Below, piece by piece: positions 1 to 12,764 of a DNA stretch of 64,000 nt. The DNA is from Watersipora subatra. Taxonomy: Eukaryota; Bryozoa; Gymnolaemata; Cheilostomatida; Watersiporidae. Under the pieces are notes generated by a model. That model made no database searches and was not told where the DNA came from. It saw only the letters and a program-made list of their open reading frames with translations. Position 1 is the stretch's first letter. Every line of letters starts with the position of its first letter. Location of the stretch: the NCBI RefSeq assembly GCF_963576615.1, contig NC_088711.1, forward strand, positions 36,444,121 through 36,508,120, given 5' to 3'. The position numbers and the translations under genes are program-made.

Positions 1-698
1 CATCACTGCGTGATGCAAACTGGTCTTTAGAATGATAGTGATATCGCCGACATCGCACTAACCATTTTTTGATATTATATTAATATAATATCGGTATAAT
101 ATCAAAATTAATATATTAATATAATAGATGATATTGATATAACCAGCATATCAGCATCTACCTCCCATACACAATAGATCACCCACACTATATAACTCAT
201 CTGTAACTTATCACATACCAAATACATGCACAAAAATACTATACATAAATTATCTGCAAATACAACTTGAAATAATATTATGATTTGAAAAAAAATCTGA
301 TGCTTAAATAAGTTTGAATAGCAATTTAATTAGCAATCTAAAACTTCTATGGACATCTTTGAGAAAGAATAGAAACTTGAGAAATGACAGAAATCAAAGC
401 AACAAAAACATATAAACCGGCTGATGCCTCAAATTATCAACCTTGAATTTGACCCCAACAGACGCCTTCAATAAACCTGTGAAAGAACTCAGTTTAACAG
501 TTTATCTATAAATATGGCTTATCCTATTTCTACTTAATTCAAAAGTGATGTATGATTGAAAATAATAAAATAAAATTCAATAGATTGTTTAGAACTTATC
601 TAGGAATATGGGTATTTAGAATCTAGATGACTAGTTGATAAAAACAGTTGCTAGAGTTAGCAGAAAGTTTTAACTGAAACCAACTGAATCTATCTGTG
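1..698. other. AT-rich non-coding stretch at left edge
   Basis: No supported exon, RNA gene or transposon end was seen here. It should be intron of the zinc-finger gene, because the last exon seen (ending at 940) finishes in phase 1 and needs a further exon. The segment at 85-130 is made of short repeats of ATTAATATAATA type. Confidence 0.4.
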
Positions 699-965
699 TC
701 TGATATCTCCTCAGTCTTTGACAAAGGTATAATCCAGCTGCTATACTCACCTATGCACGAGTCTGATATCTCCTCAGTCTTTGACAAAGGTATAATCCAG
801 CTGCTATACTCACCTATGCACGAGTCTGATATCTCCTCAGTCTTTGACAAAGGTATAATCTAGCTGCTATACTCACCTATGCACGAGTCTGATATCTCCT
901 CAGTCTTTGATAAAGGTATAATCTAGCTGCTATACTCACCTATGTACGAGTCTGATATCTCCTCA
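699..965 (-). repeat. 63-bp tandem repeat containing an exon end and its splice donor (about 4 copies)
   Basis: Four copies, spaced exactly 63 bp, each carry the complement of TCGTGCATAGGTGAGTATAG. Each unit is about 34 nt of exon end plus about 29 nt of intron start. Donor GT dinucleotides fall at minus-strand 939, 876, 813 and 750. The two copies nearest the exon have TAG in the downstream frame; the two farther ones have TGG, so those stay open. Confidence 0.9.
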
Positions 966-1669
966 CTCTTAGTATCGGTAGAATCAGCTGTGAGAGAATC
1001 CGGCTCAACATAACCATCTGATTGAGAAGAGCTGTTGTCTGCTGCTTGAGCATGCGAAATTTTCTCAACTTTCACAAGTGAATCGGTTTCATTCTTCAAG
1101 CCATCAATGATCTTCACTGAAGTAGCCACAAGTTTAGATGTTGGTGCATGTTTTATGATGCGTCTGAGACCAAGTTTAACACCCTGGTTATCCTTCGTTG
1201 TAGCCAACACGGTCTGTTCACCTTCCAGCAATGAGCCATCCACCATATTCTCATAAACAACAAAGTTGCCTGATCGTGATACTGGCAGAGGAGAAAGCAG
1301 GTTTAACACTTTAACCTTCTTGAGCTCTTCAAAGGTCATACTAAGACTAGGCTGCGAAGTGACTTTTGTATCATTATTTTGTACGGACACAACATGGTAT
1401 GGGGTGAGGCCTGTCTTTGGTGGCAAGGGAGCAATAGGAATGACTCCAGACTTTTTAACAGTTTCTGATGGCGCGCTAGAAGCAGAAGTATCTGCAGCCT
1501 TAGCCTTGACATCTACCGGCATTTCTTCATCACTCTCTTCCGATTCCTGGTTGACATTTACCGTGACAAGTTTGCGCAAGTCCATTTCCTCCTCATCGCT
1601 TTCAGAATTGAATAAGACATCCGCTTTTTCTCGGCTAGTAGAAGGAGCTCCAGTAGATAAGACTTTCAC
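940..1669 (-). CDS. Zinc-finger gene, large exon with acidic Ser-rich region
   Basis: Acceptor TATATTTTAG and donor ATAG|GTGAGT. The exon holds 243 codons plus 1 base and has no other plausible frame. Acidic clusters such as NSESDEEEMD and NQESEESDEEMP are typical phosphorylation-rich segments of nuclear proteins. The donor is the first of four copies in a 63-bp tandem repeat. In-frame read-through would add only GEYSS before a TAG at about 923. Confidence 0.65.
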
Positions 1670-4600
1670 CTAAAATATAAATAAATCATGCATCTCAAAC
1701 CAATTCTTTGACAACTCTCACTGTGAAATTAATTCAACAGGTTTTCAACCTCACCAAAAAATCTAGCATTTATATGGCGATCTTGCTGGGTTGCACATGT
1801 AACAGTTACAATGTGGCCTCTTGGTTGCAGAACTACTGAACAGCACTTATGACAGCGCTAATAGATACAGCATCTCCTGCTAAGCAACCAAACTCTTTTC
1901 ACTGTGAAATTGCAGAAAGTTGTTTAAGATTGGTAAATGATTGCAGTGTAAAAAAGGTTTTGAATAGCTGGCAATGCAGAAGGAAGCAACATCTCATTTG
2001 TTAAGAGGAATGGACTTTACTACATTTTATCAAATTAAAAAGCTTCTTGTCAAGTTTGCAGCAGGAAGTATTGAGCTGAGAGGCAAATTGAGGTCGATAG
2101 ACGCCTGTATATGCGGAGGTGGAATAATGAAAAAAGGCGTTTCATTATTCACTATACGTTGAACAGCAAAACTTGCAACAGGTTTAGACAAAATATCTTT
2201 ATGACGTTATTATCCTATTTGCTATCAATGAAGAGGGTATAATATGTAGTTCAAAATAGCAGTGATTAAAATAAGAGAATAATAACAGTGATTAAAATAA
2301 GAGAATAATAACAGTGATTGGAATAAGACAAGAATAACAGTGGTTGGAATAAGACAAGAATAACAGTGGTTGGAATAAGACAAGAATAACAGTGATTGGA
2401 ATAAGACAAGAATAACAGTGGTTGGAATAAGACAAGAATAACAGTGATTGGAATAAGACAAGAATAACAGTGGTTGGAATAAGACAAGAATAACAGTGAT
2501 TGGAATAAGACAAGAATAACAGTGGTTGGAATAAGACAAGAATAACAGTGATTGGAATAAGACAAGAATAACAGCGGTTGGAATAAGACAAGAATAACAG
2601 TGGTTGGAATAAGACAAGAATAACAGTGGTTGGAATAAGACAAGAATAACAGTGATTGGAATAAGATAAGAATAACAGTGGTTGGAATAGGACAAGAATA
2701 AGTGATTGGAATAAGACAAGAATAACAGTGATTGGAATAAGACAAGAATAACAGCGGCTGGAATAAGACAAGAATAACAGTGATTGGAATAAGACAAGAA
2801 AAACAGTGATTGGAATAAGATAAGAATAACAGTGGTTGGAATAAGACAAGAATAACAGTGATTGGAATAGGACAAGAATAAGTGATTGGAATAAGACAAG
2901 AATAACAGTGATTGGAATAAGACAAGAATAACAGTGATTGGAATAAGACAAGAATAACAGTGATTGGAATAAGACAAGAATAACAGTGATTGGAATAAGA
3001 CAAGAATAACAGTGATTGGAATAAGACAAGAATAACAGTGGTTGGAATAAGAAAAGAATAACAGCGGTTGGAATAAGATGAGAATAACATTGGTTGGAAT
3101 AAGACAAGAATAACCTGCAATATTCACTTTTCTGATAGCTATAGCCTGTGTATAATGACACCTCACCTCATCTGGAATGGTAGTTGCCTTCCTCCTTTCA
3201 TTCATATCAATGCTTGAGGTAGATGACTCCGCTGCTGCTACCGCTGCCGGAGGAGAGTCAGAGGAGGCCTTGCTACGCTTAGTTCTTGAGTAGACTTTGG
3301 TCATCCGCTTTGTCAACTTTTCTGGTTCTTCTATTTCAAGAAATTCTTGTTCAGGTCGCTTCCTTTTCTCACCAACTTTGCTCTCGTCAGACTCGTCAAC
3401 TAAAATTGAGCCATTGTAGAGATTGAGGGCCAATCAGAAATAAGGATTTTATAATAATAATGTTATAATATACATGATGTTGGCAGCAACCATGATGCAG
3501 TGGGTAACACTCTGGGCTACCAAGCAGCAGGTTAGCAGTCTAAAATCCACTATGGGATGTGAGGAAGGCCATTGGTCTTAAAATGCTCTCGTGTGTCAAG
3601 ATGACGTGGAGTTGTAACCCACTAAGGAATTGTATTCCTGTAGGACAGGGTTCTTCCGCAGCCGTTGCACCTGGAATTCCCCTCAGATGTACTGGCTGTG
3701 CTTCTTCTCTGACTCAAAAGATTTATGGCAAGAGAAGCTAAGACCACCCAAGGCAGCTAAATCAATTCTGGCAAGTTTTTTTCAAATATGTGAAATGATC
3801 CAATCATTGTCAATTATGACATTAGTATCCCAAACATACATACTTGTTGGATCTATAGCTAGATAAATAGCCTGTAGGTCACTTTTTTAGAGAAACCATA
3901 CATGATAGACAGGAAGTGCTAACTTCAATTTTTATTATTTTTTACATAAAGTGAAGTCTTATGAAATGATCATCTGATGTCTTTTTACCTGGTCACAGTT
4001 TGAGACTCCTATGTATGAAAAACTGTCATGGTTAATTTTCACCAACAAGGGCACAAGAGGACACAAGCTTATAAAAAAAGCGGTAAGCAGGTAAAAAGGA
4101 GGTAGGCAGGTTAAAAAAGACATACATTTTTAGGCTGCCTTCACAGGGTTGTTTTACATCAAAATTCGTTTTATTTCAAATGTTAACAAGGCGAAAAAAC
4201 ATGTTAAAAGTATATTGTGCTTGTGCAAGTAATTAGGGTATCCCTTAGGGCTTAGGCAAAGCAATAGATTTTAGAGCCATGAATTACATCCATTCATGAC
4301 AAGATTGTAGAGTCGTAAGTTATCATAGATGGGTTTACCCTGGGTCAGTTATTGTTAGTGTGTTTCCAGGGACCTATTACTCGCATGTGTTACTGTGGAT
4401 GCATAATTTTAGACACGATGAAGCGATATGTGGATATACTATAAATAATTGTCCATTGTTCCAATGATGCCCCACGGAAATCAGACAACTTTCGGCATTA
4501 GTAATTTTAGCCAATGTGGCACCAATGGGTCGATCTGAGCGATTAGGTTGCAATAGGCTGCAACATTGACAATGGTAACAGCTTTGATTTTAGTTGTACT

Positions 4601-7600
4601 GTACTAGTTAAAAATAAGTGAGATAGTAATGAGAAGGCAACTCTACTCAATCTATTCGGCATGGTAATGGACAGGAATGGCAATTATTAGAACTGTTGCT
4701 CATGAATGGTGAGAAGGCATTGATTAAAGGGAACTCTACACATTCACCAAATTTATGTGTAGTTCAGTGAACGGGTAGAGGAGATCTCACGAACTAATTC
4801 ATTTTTAGGTATAAATATAGATTGTGCATTAGCATCGATTTCATTTCAACCAACAGACAACTATCAGACAACTTGTATCGCTGGATTAAAGCTGGATTTT
4901 AACGATTTTTGCTGAGCTTACGGGAACATTAGTGTAGCCATCAATAGGTTTGACATGTTGATAAACAAGAGACGAATTTCCCTAATGACCATGGTGCCTA
5001 GTAGGAGTTAGTGAAAGTCTTAGTAAATCCAATGAATAACTAGTCGTTGCATTTACTAAGATTAGTAAATACTGAGGTTAAGGAATCCATATCCCTTAAA
5101 CAAATACACTAGCGTGTCATTACAGATACATCTGCTTCCAACACTACACCAGAATTATACCTGTGCTGCCACTACACTCAAGGGCTGTCTCTTAGATGAA
5201 AGCTTGTGGCATTATTTTTCAAGTTAACTTGTTGAGAAATGCCGAGTTTACTGAACTTGCTGTTTGGATAAATCTTATAATCTAAATTAACAAAATTAAT
5301 TTTAAAATTTACCAAAATATTCCATAGCATCCCGCAATAATGTACATTGTCTGTAGTAACCTTGACGTACGTCATTTAATATTATTTTATTCTGCTGCTA
5401 TTGTATTAAAATGAGCAAAGAATGGCACATTGAGGATAACTATTCTACTTTGACTGTGCTAACAAAACATTTTGGATTTCTTGCAACTGTGTCAACGATA
5501 ACAAAATCTTGAGTAGGTGCAACACAAGGTCACCAAGTGCCTGTCAAACATTAGTCTCGAGACACCAAGATACTGCACAGATTAACAAGCATATGTATTA
5601 CAGTCATCCTCAACATACGAGCTTAATGCGTTCCGAGACCGAACTCGTATGTCAATTCTCTCGCATCTCAAATAAAATTTTCCTATATAAAATAATTAAA
5701 CACAAAATTTATCCGTCCACAACCACGGAAATAAACGCCTAAAACAGAACATTACAATGGATAAAAATATGTTCTCAAGTGTTCTAATTCACCACCTACG
5801 CTCACAAAGTAACAAATACCAACCTAGTGGATATGATCTGCGATAAAATGTAACATTATTATGTACAGTACTGTTTGGCCTTCTTATCTTCAAGACAGAC
5901 GGTAGTGGCTAACAGCGGTGCACGAGAGACTCGACAACAACCGTTGGGCATACTACACTTTTGTAACGTAAACTTTAAGTCTAACTTAAATGAATTTATA
6001 TTACTAAACACCAACATAAAAATAAGTTTTAATCTTACACTAAACTTAATTCTAATTTTGTCTTCATGTTTATTTTTATTATCTTCTTCCAGCTTGGCTT
6101 TTTGTCTCACATTCAGACTCCTTTCACTTTCACTTTTAGGCAGTCTTTTTAAATCCTATTTTATCCGATGAGAGAAACTGAGTGATGAACAAGAGAAACT
6201 CTTGTTGAAAGCGGGCCTCTCACATACTCAGCTACCTAGCAGCCACATCAAAAACCGTCTCGTCTACTCATATCTCAAATTTGTCTCGTATCTCATGGAG
6301 GAATTTGCTAGAAAGCTTCCTCATATTTCAAATCTCTTGTATGTCAGGACACTCGTATGTCGAGGAATCATTGCATATACAATTCCTATGTATGTATGAC
6401 AATAATAACTCATTGCAAATAGGGTGACTGAAAAAAGGCCAACCTGGCATCTATCTGGAGACGTGAGAGGTTATGTTATGATGATATTAATCTCATTTGC
6501 GTCTAATTTGAAGCGCACATTAGTCTAGCCTGGGTTTCATGCAAAAAACCAATCTTACAGTCTAAAGACTCAAATATCCAGGGTGTAGATGCTTTCTGAG
6601 ACTTTTTTGGAGCTGGTTCCACTTTTGCCTGCTCTGCCTGTTCAACATCTGAAGCCTTAGAATCCAACTGACGATTCTACAAAAAGTTCACACTAATTGG
6701 CAGCATTGACACGCAACAGCTAGACTGCGCTTTGTTGCTTACTTAAGACATACACAGATATCTGGTGGTGACACTTAGAGAAGTCGATTGCTACCTTTCC
6801 TTCAAGATATTATATTCAACATAGCGTATTCAATATGGCCATATATGGATCAACAGTAATGACTAATCTATATTGAAATATTCTAGTTGGGGGAAAAAAG
6901 AGATCACAGGAGAGCGAGCGGTGATGTAAGTACACTGTCCCTTGCAGCTCAACTGTGATCTACACTAGCACCATTTACATTTTATTGAAATGTAGATGGC
7001 AAGTGTAATAATAAGGTCTTTATTGCTGCTGATCTATTAAAAACGATAGAATTATGGTGCACAAATTGACCAAAGAATTGTAATAGATGTATGCATTTCT
7101 TTAAAGTAGCGGCAAGTTTTACTCAGGAAAAAGATAAAATAAGGGCAAACATATGTTACACATATGAGAAAACAAGATGAGTAGGATGCGCCTGATAGGA
7201 GTAAAATTGCCAACACACCTTGCAATCAGACTTCTTGTGGAGAATAAACTTCTCAAGAGATTTAAACTCTGTGTTACAAGACTTGCAGGTAACGAGCATG
7301 TCACACTCCTTCGACAAGTCATATTCGTCGTAGGTAAGATCGTCTCCCTTAAACCAGGCATGCTTATAGAGTAGGCAGCCCATAAACATTATTTACTACC
7401 ATAACACAGGTGGAAATTAAAACATACAAACAAAAAAACTAACACACCATGTATTTGTTCAATTGAAAGCTTAAGACAATGCAAAACTGCTGTCTATGAA
7501 ATTTAAGGGTTATCAAGCGATATTCCAATTTTTTTAGGAAAGGCTTGGCAGCGATAAAACAAAATAATTACAGAATTGATAATTCTGTTTATCTTGAAAA

Positions 7601-8820
7601 AATATACTCCTAAAATAGGTCTGTAATCACTCAGAGTCCGACACTTCCATAAAGTCTAATTAATTTATAAGAAATATGATGAAATACCAAAACTCATCAA
7701 AATGTGAAGCTTTATTTCATGAGAGCCTATTCCCAAGTATAACAATCTCAGAGCATTTTAAAAATCAGCAAAGTCATATAACTGAACTGGATCTTTAATG
7801 TTATGTGATTGATTCATTACACTATTAGATTTTATGCACTTTCAGTGCAACTGGCCACAAGCGATAAAAGTAGAACTTTTTTGGTTGACAAACAGGCTTG
7901 CAAGTACTGCATCAAGGGCAGGAGCAAATATAGTTTGAATGAAATATACCATCCGAGATAAATTTAGGTTTTTCTATAGAATAATCCAAATGATGAAGCT
8001 GTTGCCTCCCGATACTTTACAAAATAGGTGACTTACTAAAAGCATTGAAATTTTAACAGTGGACACGGCCTAAAGGTGCATACTATTTCTAAAGTACTAT
8101 GCGACAATGCTGCCTGCACCGCGTTAGATACTCAGTACTGTTACCACTAAGTAGATTTGGTTGTTATAGTTGAGTAGATGTCAAACATAAGTATTCTGAA
8201 ATAGAGCAATTTCTGCTGGAACTGCAATTACTGTAATCATTCTGTAGCCTCTATGAAGTCATTTTTGGGCATGCTGATCCTGTTCGGGGAGATTTTCTAT
8301 TGAATTACTGCTCAATTGTTATCAATAAAGTTGATTTTGATAATAATGAAGAGAATCTTTTTAATATCAGGCGATCATATCATAGTTTAGCATATCTGCA
8401 CACTGATGAGAACAGGACGTATTATAGTCATGTACTCTAAAGTCGATATTTTCATTTTCAGTGGAAGTTACATCTGCAAGGTTGATGAACTGCCGTTATT
8501 TGGGAAATTGTTTTTCTTTCTTTTGAAGTTAACTTGATTTGTTCAAGGCTGAGTAAAGAGCTAACCATTTTATCATTTTGATTAGCTCCTAATAACATTA
8601 CAATTGCTACAAACTGTTTACAACAAAACTAATTTCTCTTGGAAGAAGCAGGGAATGCCCAGGCTAATTTTGGAGTTGTCACCCTACACCAACACTGCAT
8701 TCCATTTTCCAGCAAACTAATAACAGCTATTTGGCTTCTTTCTTAGAATTTGAAAGATTCTCTACCTTCTCAGCAACATCGGCAGCTTTAGAGGCAGCAC
8801 TCATGGTTGACAACACCAAC
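940..8820 (-). CDS. Zinc-finger nuclear protein gene, five exons, 3' end beyond window
   Basis: Five exons join in consistent phase: 8820-8766 (ATG at 8804), 7362-7219, 6676-6559, 3399-3167 and 1669-940. They give 421 codons plus one base, so the gene continues past the left edge. Residues 14-61 carry one zinc finger, C39-x2-C42-x12-H55-x4-C60, the spacing of the isolated N-terminal finger in ZNF800 and close to those of BCL11 and SALL. The rest is low complexity: an Ala/Pro/Glu/Lys linker, a basic run KRKRP near residue 112 that could be a nuclear localisation signal, acidic Ser/Glu/Asp clusters around residues 200-230, and a less biased block around residues 255-345. This suggests a nuclear regulatory or chromatin protein. 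I do not recognise the family, and the finger alone does not settle it. The acceptor of the finger exon (CTATAAG) is the weakest junction. The intron between 3167 and 1669 is mostly a 26-bp minisatellite, and the last donor lies in a 63-bp tandem repeat. Confidence 0.6.
2258..3113. repeat. 26-bp minisatellite, about 32 copies
   Basis: The unit is GGAATAAGACAAGAATAACA followed by GTGATT or GTGGTT. It fills most of the intron between 3167 and 1669 of the zinc-finger gene and ends about 53 bp from the donor at 3166. A longer segment marked by GATAAGAATAACAGTGGTTG and a shortened unit recurs at about 2660 and 2815, which shows segmental amplification inside the array. The 284 to 402-codon minus-strand frames across it are repeat artefacts. 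Confidence 0.95.
3167..3399 (-). CDS. Zinc-finger gene, basic/acidic exon
   Basis: Acceptor CAATTTTAG and donor GAG|GTGAGG. Seventy-seven codons plus the split codon, starting DESDESKVGEKRKRPEQ and containing two lysine/arginine clusters. It enters in phase 1 and leaves in phase 0. Confidence 0.6.
3480..3870 (+). mobile_element. Probable tRNA-related SINE
   Basis: The left part resembles a Pol III promoter: GATGCAGTGGGTAACACTCT is box-A-like and TTAGCAGTCTAAAATCC is box-B-like at about the usual spacing. A non-tRNA body follows. It lies in the intron between 3399 and 6559. No second copy in the window defines its 3' end, so the boundary is approximate. Confidence 0.4.
5601..6374. mobile_element. 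Pogo/Tigger-like non-autonomous DNA transposon, copy 1
   Basis: The left end is CAGTCATCCTCAACATACGA and the right end carries the inverted motif CTCGTATGTCGAGG. The left flank is TA, as expected for Tc1/mariner-superfamily insertions. The interior matches the copy at 11585-12355 along its length. No transposase frame survives. It is in the intron between 3399 and 6559 of the zinc-finger gene. Confidence 0.75.
6559..6676 (-). CDS. Zinc-finger gene, linker exon
   Basis: Acceptor TTTTTGTAG and donor GTAAGA are both good. The 39 codons plus 1 base are rich in Lys, Glu, Gln and Ala and end with TPWIFESLD. The phase fits the exons on either side. Confidence 0.6.
7219..7362 (-). CDS. Zinc-finger gene, exon with C2HC finger
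   Basis: Forty-eight codons in phase 0/0, with donor GTGTGT. The exon contains TCKSCNTEF and, after it, FILHKKSDCK, forming C-x2-C-x12-H-x4-C. The acceptor (CTATAAG) is unusual but is the only in-phase candidate before the finger. Confidence 0.6.
7363..8765. other. Intron of the zinc-finger gene, no other feature seen
   Basis: Between the finger exon and the first coding exon I see only AT-rich unique sequence. Confidence 0.4.
8766..8820 (-). CDS. Zinc-finger gene, first coding exon
   Basis: The exon has acceptor AATTTTAG before 8820, the start codon at 8804 and donor GTAGAG after 8766. It encodes MSAASKAADVAEK and ends in phase 0. An untranslated exon should lie upstream. If the donor were not used, the frame would run 12 codons further to a stop, so a tiny separate peptide cannot be ruled out. 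Confidence 0.45.
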
Positions 8821-11584
8821 CTAAAATTAAAAAATGAAAAATTTTACAAAGAACATACCATTTGAAACCTGTGGATAACATCAACAGTAAAAAGCAACTC
8901 AAGATTTTTACGATCCGATATAGAAGAAAATGAAATGCAACATACCATAAATTCCAGCGTATAAGTTAAGAATTTGACACCAAATTTCAAGCTTGAAAAT
9001 CTATCAACTGATACGACAGTCACATTTTCCATGACATGAATTTTAGTGAAATTCAACTTCAAAAAGCCATCGCAAACCAAAATTACATGACATATAGGGA
9101 TGTATTTATTAAATAGTAAAATACTAGTAATCCTACTCAACATAAGATGGATCAAACACAAAGTTCCATTCTTCACCATTTAAATCATCATCGCTACGAT
9201 TCTTTTCTAAAATAAACTGGTTTTTTTAATTTAATGCTTTTTTTCGTAGCATCTGCCCACAAGCCCACTCTTCAGTAATCCATTGGACACATCCATTATC
9301 GTTCTTCCATCATTTTTCTTGCACACGAATCACAATTTCTGACAGAAATCTGTCTTGTGGGATAGCTTTTCGCTTAAATGCTTATTGGCCAGAGATGGCT
9401 TTTTGTTTCATTGGCGAGGCAGACCGATACGATGGCGAAGTATTGTTTTTCATGCCTTATGGTTTTTCCTAAAACTGTCATCTCTTGTTCTTGTGCTAAT
9501 TGTTACATACCTATTGCCGAAACCATGAAAAAAACATGGACGTTTTGAATGCCATTTTTTCAGCTACGCATCGCCTGCCTCTGATGCCAGACTGAACTAT
9601 TAGCGATCAGATGATTTGAGCATAAAAAGGATGTCGGCTTATACGATAGGCACATGTCAAATCCAGGATTTTTAAACCAAACTTTAGACCTCGAATTATA
9701 CATCGGGTCAACTTGTACGCTGAAATTTAGGGTATGCATCAAAACTGTTAGTGAATAGAGAAAAAACTCATGAAAGACAATGGGAATTTGCCTAAAATAT
9801 GTAGTGAAATTTGTTTGCTATTGCCGCAAAGATCTTTTTCAAAAATTCTGCAAGGCATTTAATATCAAGTTATCTGCGCAGTCACTTCTAAGTAAACAAA
9901 CACTCAAGTCAGTTGTCCTGTTCACCAGTTTTGTGGCAAAGACCTTTGTTTAGTTAATAAGTAGGTAGCTTATATAACGCATTTGAATTTCGGCCACTCA
10001 ACGGATTACAACGTTGCTTTGGCTGATTACAAGTAATCAACACAGGTTTTAAAAAAAGTGCTGAGTGTATACAGTAGTAATGTTTCGCACAACACAACAG
10101 CTGCACCAACGTAGAAGTATACCCAGCCTGCTGAAATATTGCGTGTTTTATGAACTAACTACATGTAGGATACATGGATTGGATGATACATGGATTGGAT
10201 GTAAAAGGTTTTTTGTAACAGGCAAATAATTTTCAGCCATTATTAGCTCCGGATCTTGATAAAATCACCTGGCTTGCTATAATGGTGCCAGTACCTCCAA
10301 TACATACATAGAATAACTGAATTAAAAATGCTTCCTGCACCGAAACTAACTCTGAATACTGGCCTACAAAGACACACTACCATTAGTTTTGAAATTCAAC
10401 CACTACATAAATATAAAGGTAATTTGAACATATTATTGAGCATCCTACTTAGTGTTCAAACATAGCTAATGAGAATAATGCAAAAAAAAAACAAAGTCAT
10501 CGGTAATCATGACACTGAATTGCTTCACTATTTTCACAGAATGCAACATACAACTGACATTGATGCTGATGCCCACGGACAAGCCAAATGGAAGTCTTGC
10601 TCCTTCGTGGTAGAAAAATCCCACTGAGCTCTTAAGTGCCTCATGTTTGTAATGCGAAAGAATAAATCCCAGATATGCAACTGGATTTGCAAGCAACCAA
10701 CACCAAGTGTAATAGAAATTAGACTGTTTGTCCAGTCAATCTAACATCTTTCCTCCTTTTGTTGAAGCTATGTATCTTATGCTTAGTAATTATTGGTACA
10801 AATGTCAAATGGTACAAATCTGGCTACATATTTGTGAGGCACCGAATGGGTGAACTGTTGGCATAACAATTTTGTGGTTCATCATACTATTTCGCATCTC
10901 TGCATTGAGTTTGTTTATCGGCTCAAGTGAAATCAGATCAAGTTACTGGAAATAAGATTAGAGACAGAAAAAAACTGCATAAACCAATGAGTCATCGGAA
11001 AGAATTAGCTGAATGCAACTAGCTCAAAAAGTCAATCAATAGAGGTCAGTAGAATCTAAAAAATCATATCATGTCCAAACAACAAACTCATTCAATTAGA
11101 AAACAAAGCTTCCAACATTACTCACTAGCCTACTTTTTGGAAGCTTTATGGAAGATACAAATGAGTGCAGATGCCATTCAACATTGAGAGTAGATCTGAA
11201 GAGTTTCAGATCCTTTAAGAAGAGTTTAAAAAACCTCTAAAAAGACTTGAGAAATTGCCTATGATTGCAAAACCTGCTATAAAACGCTGCATGTAGTTCA
11301 TTTGATATCTAGCATGTATTTGGCATCGTGTGGTCTCTAGCAAAACAAGTCAGTTTAAGCTGAACTTGCCCACAAACTGCTACAAAACAAATGTTTGTAG
11401 CGGTACAATCAGATATATTTGTTTGTTCAGCCCAAGAACTATTGAATCAAGCAGAAACCTCCAGTATCTCAATTTTTACTGCCTGTTGGTTGTGCAAACA
11501 GACGCCTTCACGGCCGTACCCCTAGAAACCAGTTACATAGTTAACTCAAATCACTCATTGAATGCAAAAAATTATGCATATATA
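8821..11584. other. Presumed 5' region of the zinc-finger gene
   Basis: An untranslated first exon and promoter should lie here, because the start codon exon is preceded by an acceptor. No TATA box or clear first donor could be fixed. A short direct repeat of GATACATGGATTGGAT lies near 10171-10200. Nothing else is supported. Confidence 0.3.
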
Positions 11585-12355
11585 CAGTAATCCTCAATAT
11601 CCATATGAGCTTGATGCATTCTGAGACTGAGCTTGTATGTCAATTTGCCCGTATCTCAATGCAAATTTTTTTTACAATATAACTAAATAATACACATTAA
11701 TCCGTTCTCATACAAAGAAAAAACCTAAAAACAACAATCTACGACGGAAAAACACATCTTTAATTGCTGTAATTCACTACCTACTAATTCACATTGCCAC
11801 TAATTCACTACCTACGCTCACAAAGTAGGAAATACTTAGCAATAAAATGTAACAGTAGTATGTACAGTACTGTATGGAGTGCTTACCATCGAGACAAACA
11901 TAGTGGCTAACAGCGGTGTGAGAGAGACTTGAGAGCAACGTATTCGGCACACTAGACTTTTTTTAAGCTATGAAACATAACAAACTTTCAATTTAACTTG
12001 AATGAAATTAGCTTACTAAACAAACACATAAAGCAGTTTTAATCGTTTACTCAACCTAAGTGTAATTTTGTCTTCGTTTTTTATTATCTTCTTCTGGCTT
12101 GGCACTTCTTGCTGCGCTTTCACCATAACTTGAAGCTGACCTTTTTGACACTTTTTCTAACTGATTCGATGAACTGAACCACACGAAAGTTATCCTTGAA
12201 AGTGGCATCTCACATACTTAGTCACTTGGGGCTGCATCAAAAGCTGACTTGTATTTAAGTTTCCTCGTATCTCAAGGCATAAACCTGCTTAAAATTTTGC
12301 TCAAATCTAAGTTTTGTCGTATGTTGGGTATGGCTCGTATGTCGAGGTATGGCTG
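11585..12355. mobile_element. Pogo/Tigger-like non-autonomous DNA transposon, copy 2
   Basis: This 771-bp element is flanked on both sides by TA. Its ends, CAGTAATCCTCAATATCC and the inverse of CAGCCATACCTCGACATACG, are imperfect inverted repeats. It is a diverged full-length relative of the copy at 5601. It has no coding capacity. Confidence 0.8.
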
Positions 12356-12764
12356 TACAGAATTAAATATCTTGGCTATAATGTATACCGTGTCAGAGTT
12401 GAATGTTTTTGGTTGCCATGAGTAACTCATTGACCATGACTACACATTCAGCAAACTGATTTTGTAAGCATCACTTAGACTCCAGTCAATGCAAGTTTGT
12501 CTGCCGGGATACTCAGAAGATAAACTAATCTAAAAAATTGTCAACGAGTAAGGCAATGTTGACCTTTCAGCTTGAGATCGTTAAAAAGAAACTTGTAACA
12601 CAATAAAATTGTGAGACCATAACCGTACCACCAAAGTGCCGACCACAGACCTGCCATTATCACACATCATATTGTAGATGCTGGCTCAAATGATGCAGAA
12701 CTGACTTGGGATCAGCAAGCTGTGCTACATGGTTGGCCATTAATAAATGGGATAGCCGCTTCCC

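Noticed and set aside
2225-3433. 402-codon minus-strand frame
   Set aside because: Only its first about 90 codons include a real exon (3399-3167). The rest is read-through of the 26-bp minisatellite beyond a good donor.
5859-6171. Frames of 83 and 98 codons on opposite strands
   Set aside because: They lie inside the pogo-like element, are AT-driven and do not match transposase motifs. The second copy does not preserve them.
7119-7389. Full-length minus-strand frames of 77-80 codons around the zinc finger
   Set aside because: Only 7362-7219 is kept as an exon. The residues after SDCK read through a donor, and those before HAWF lie upstream of the acceptor.
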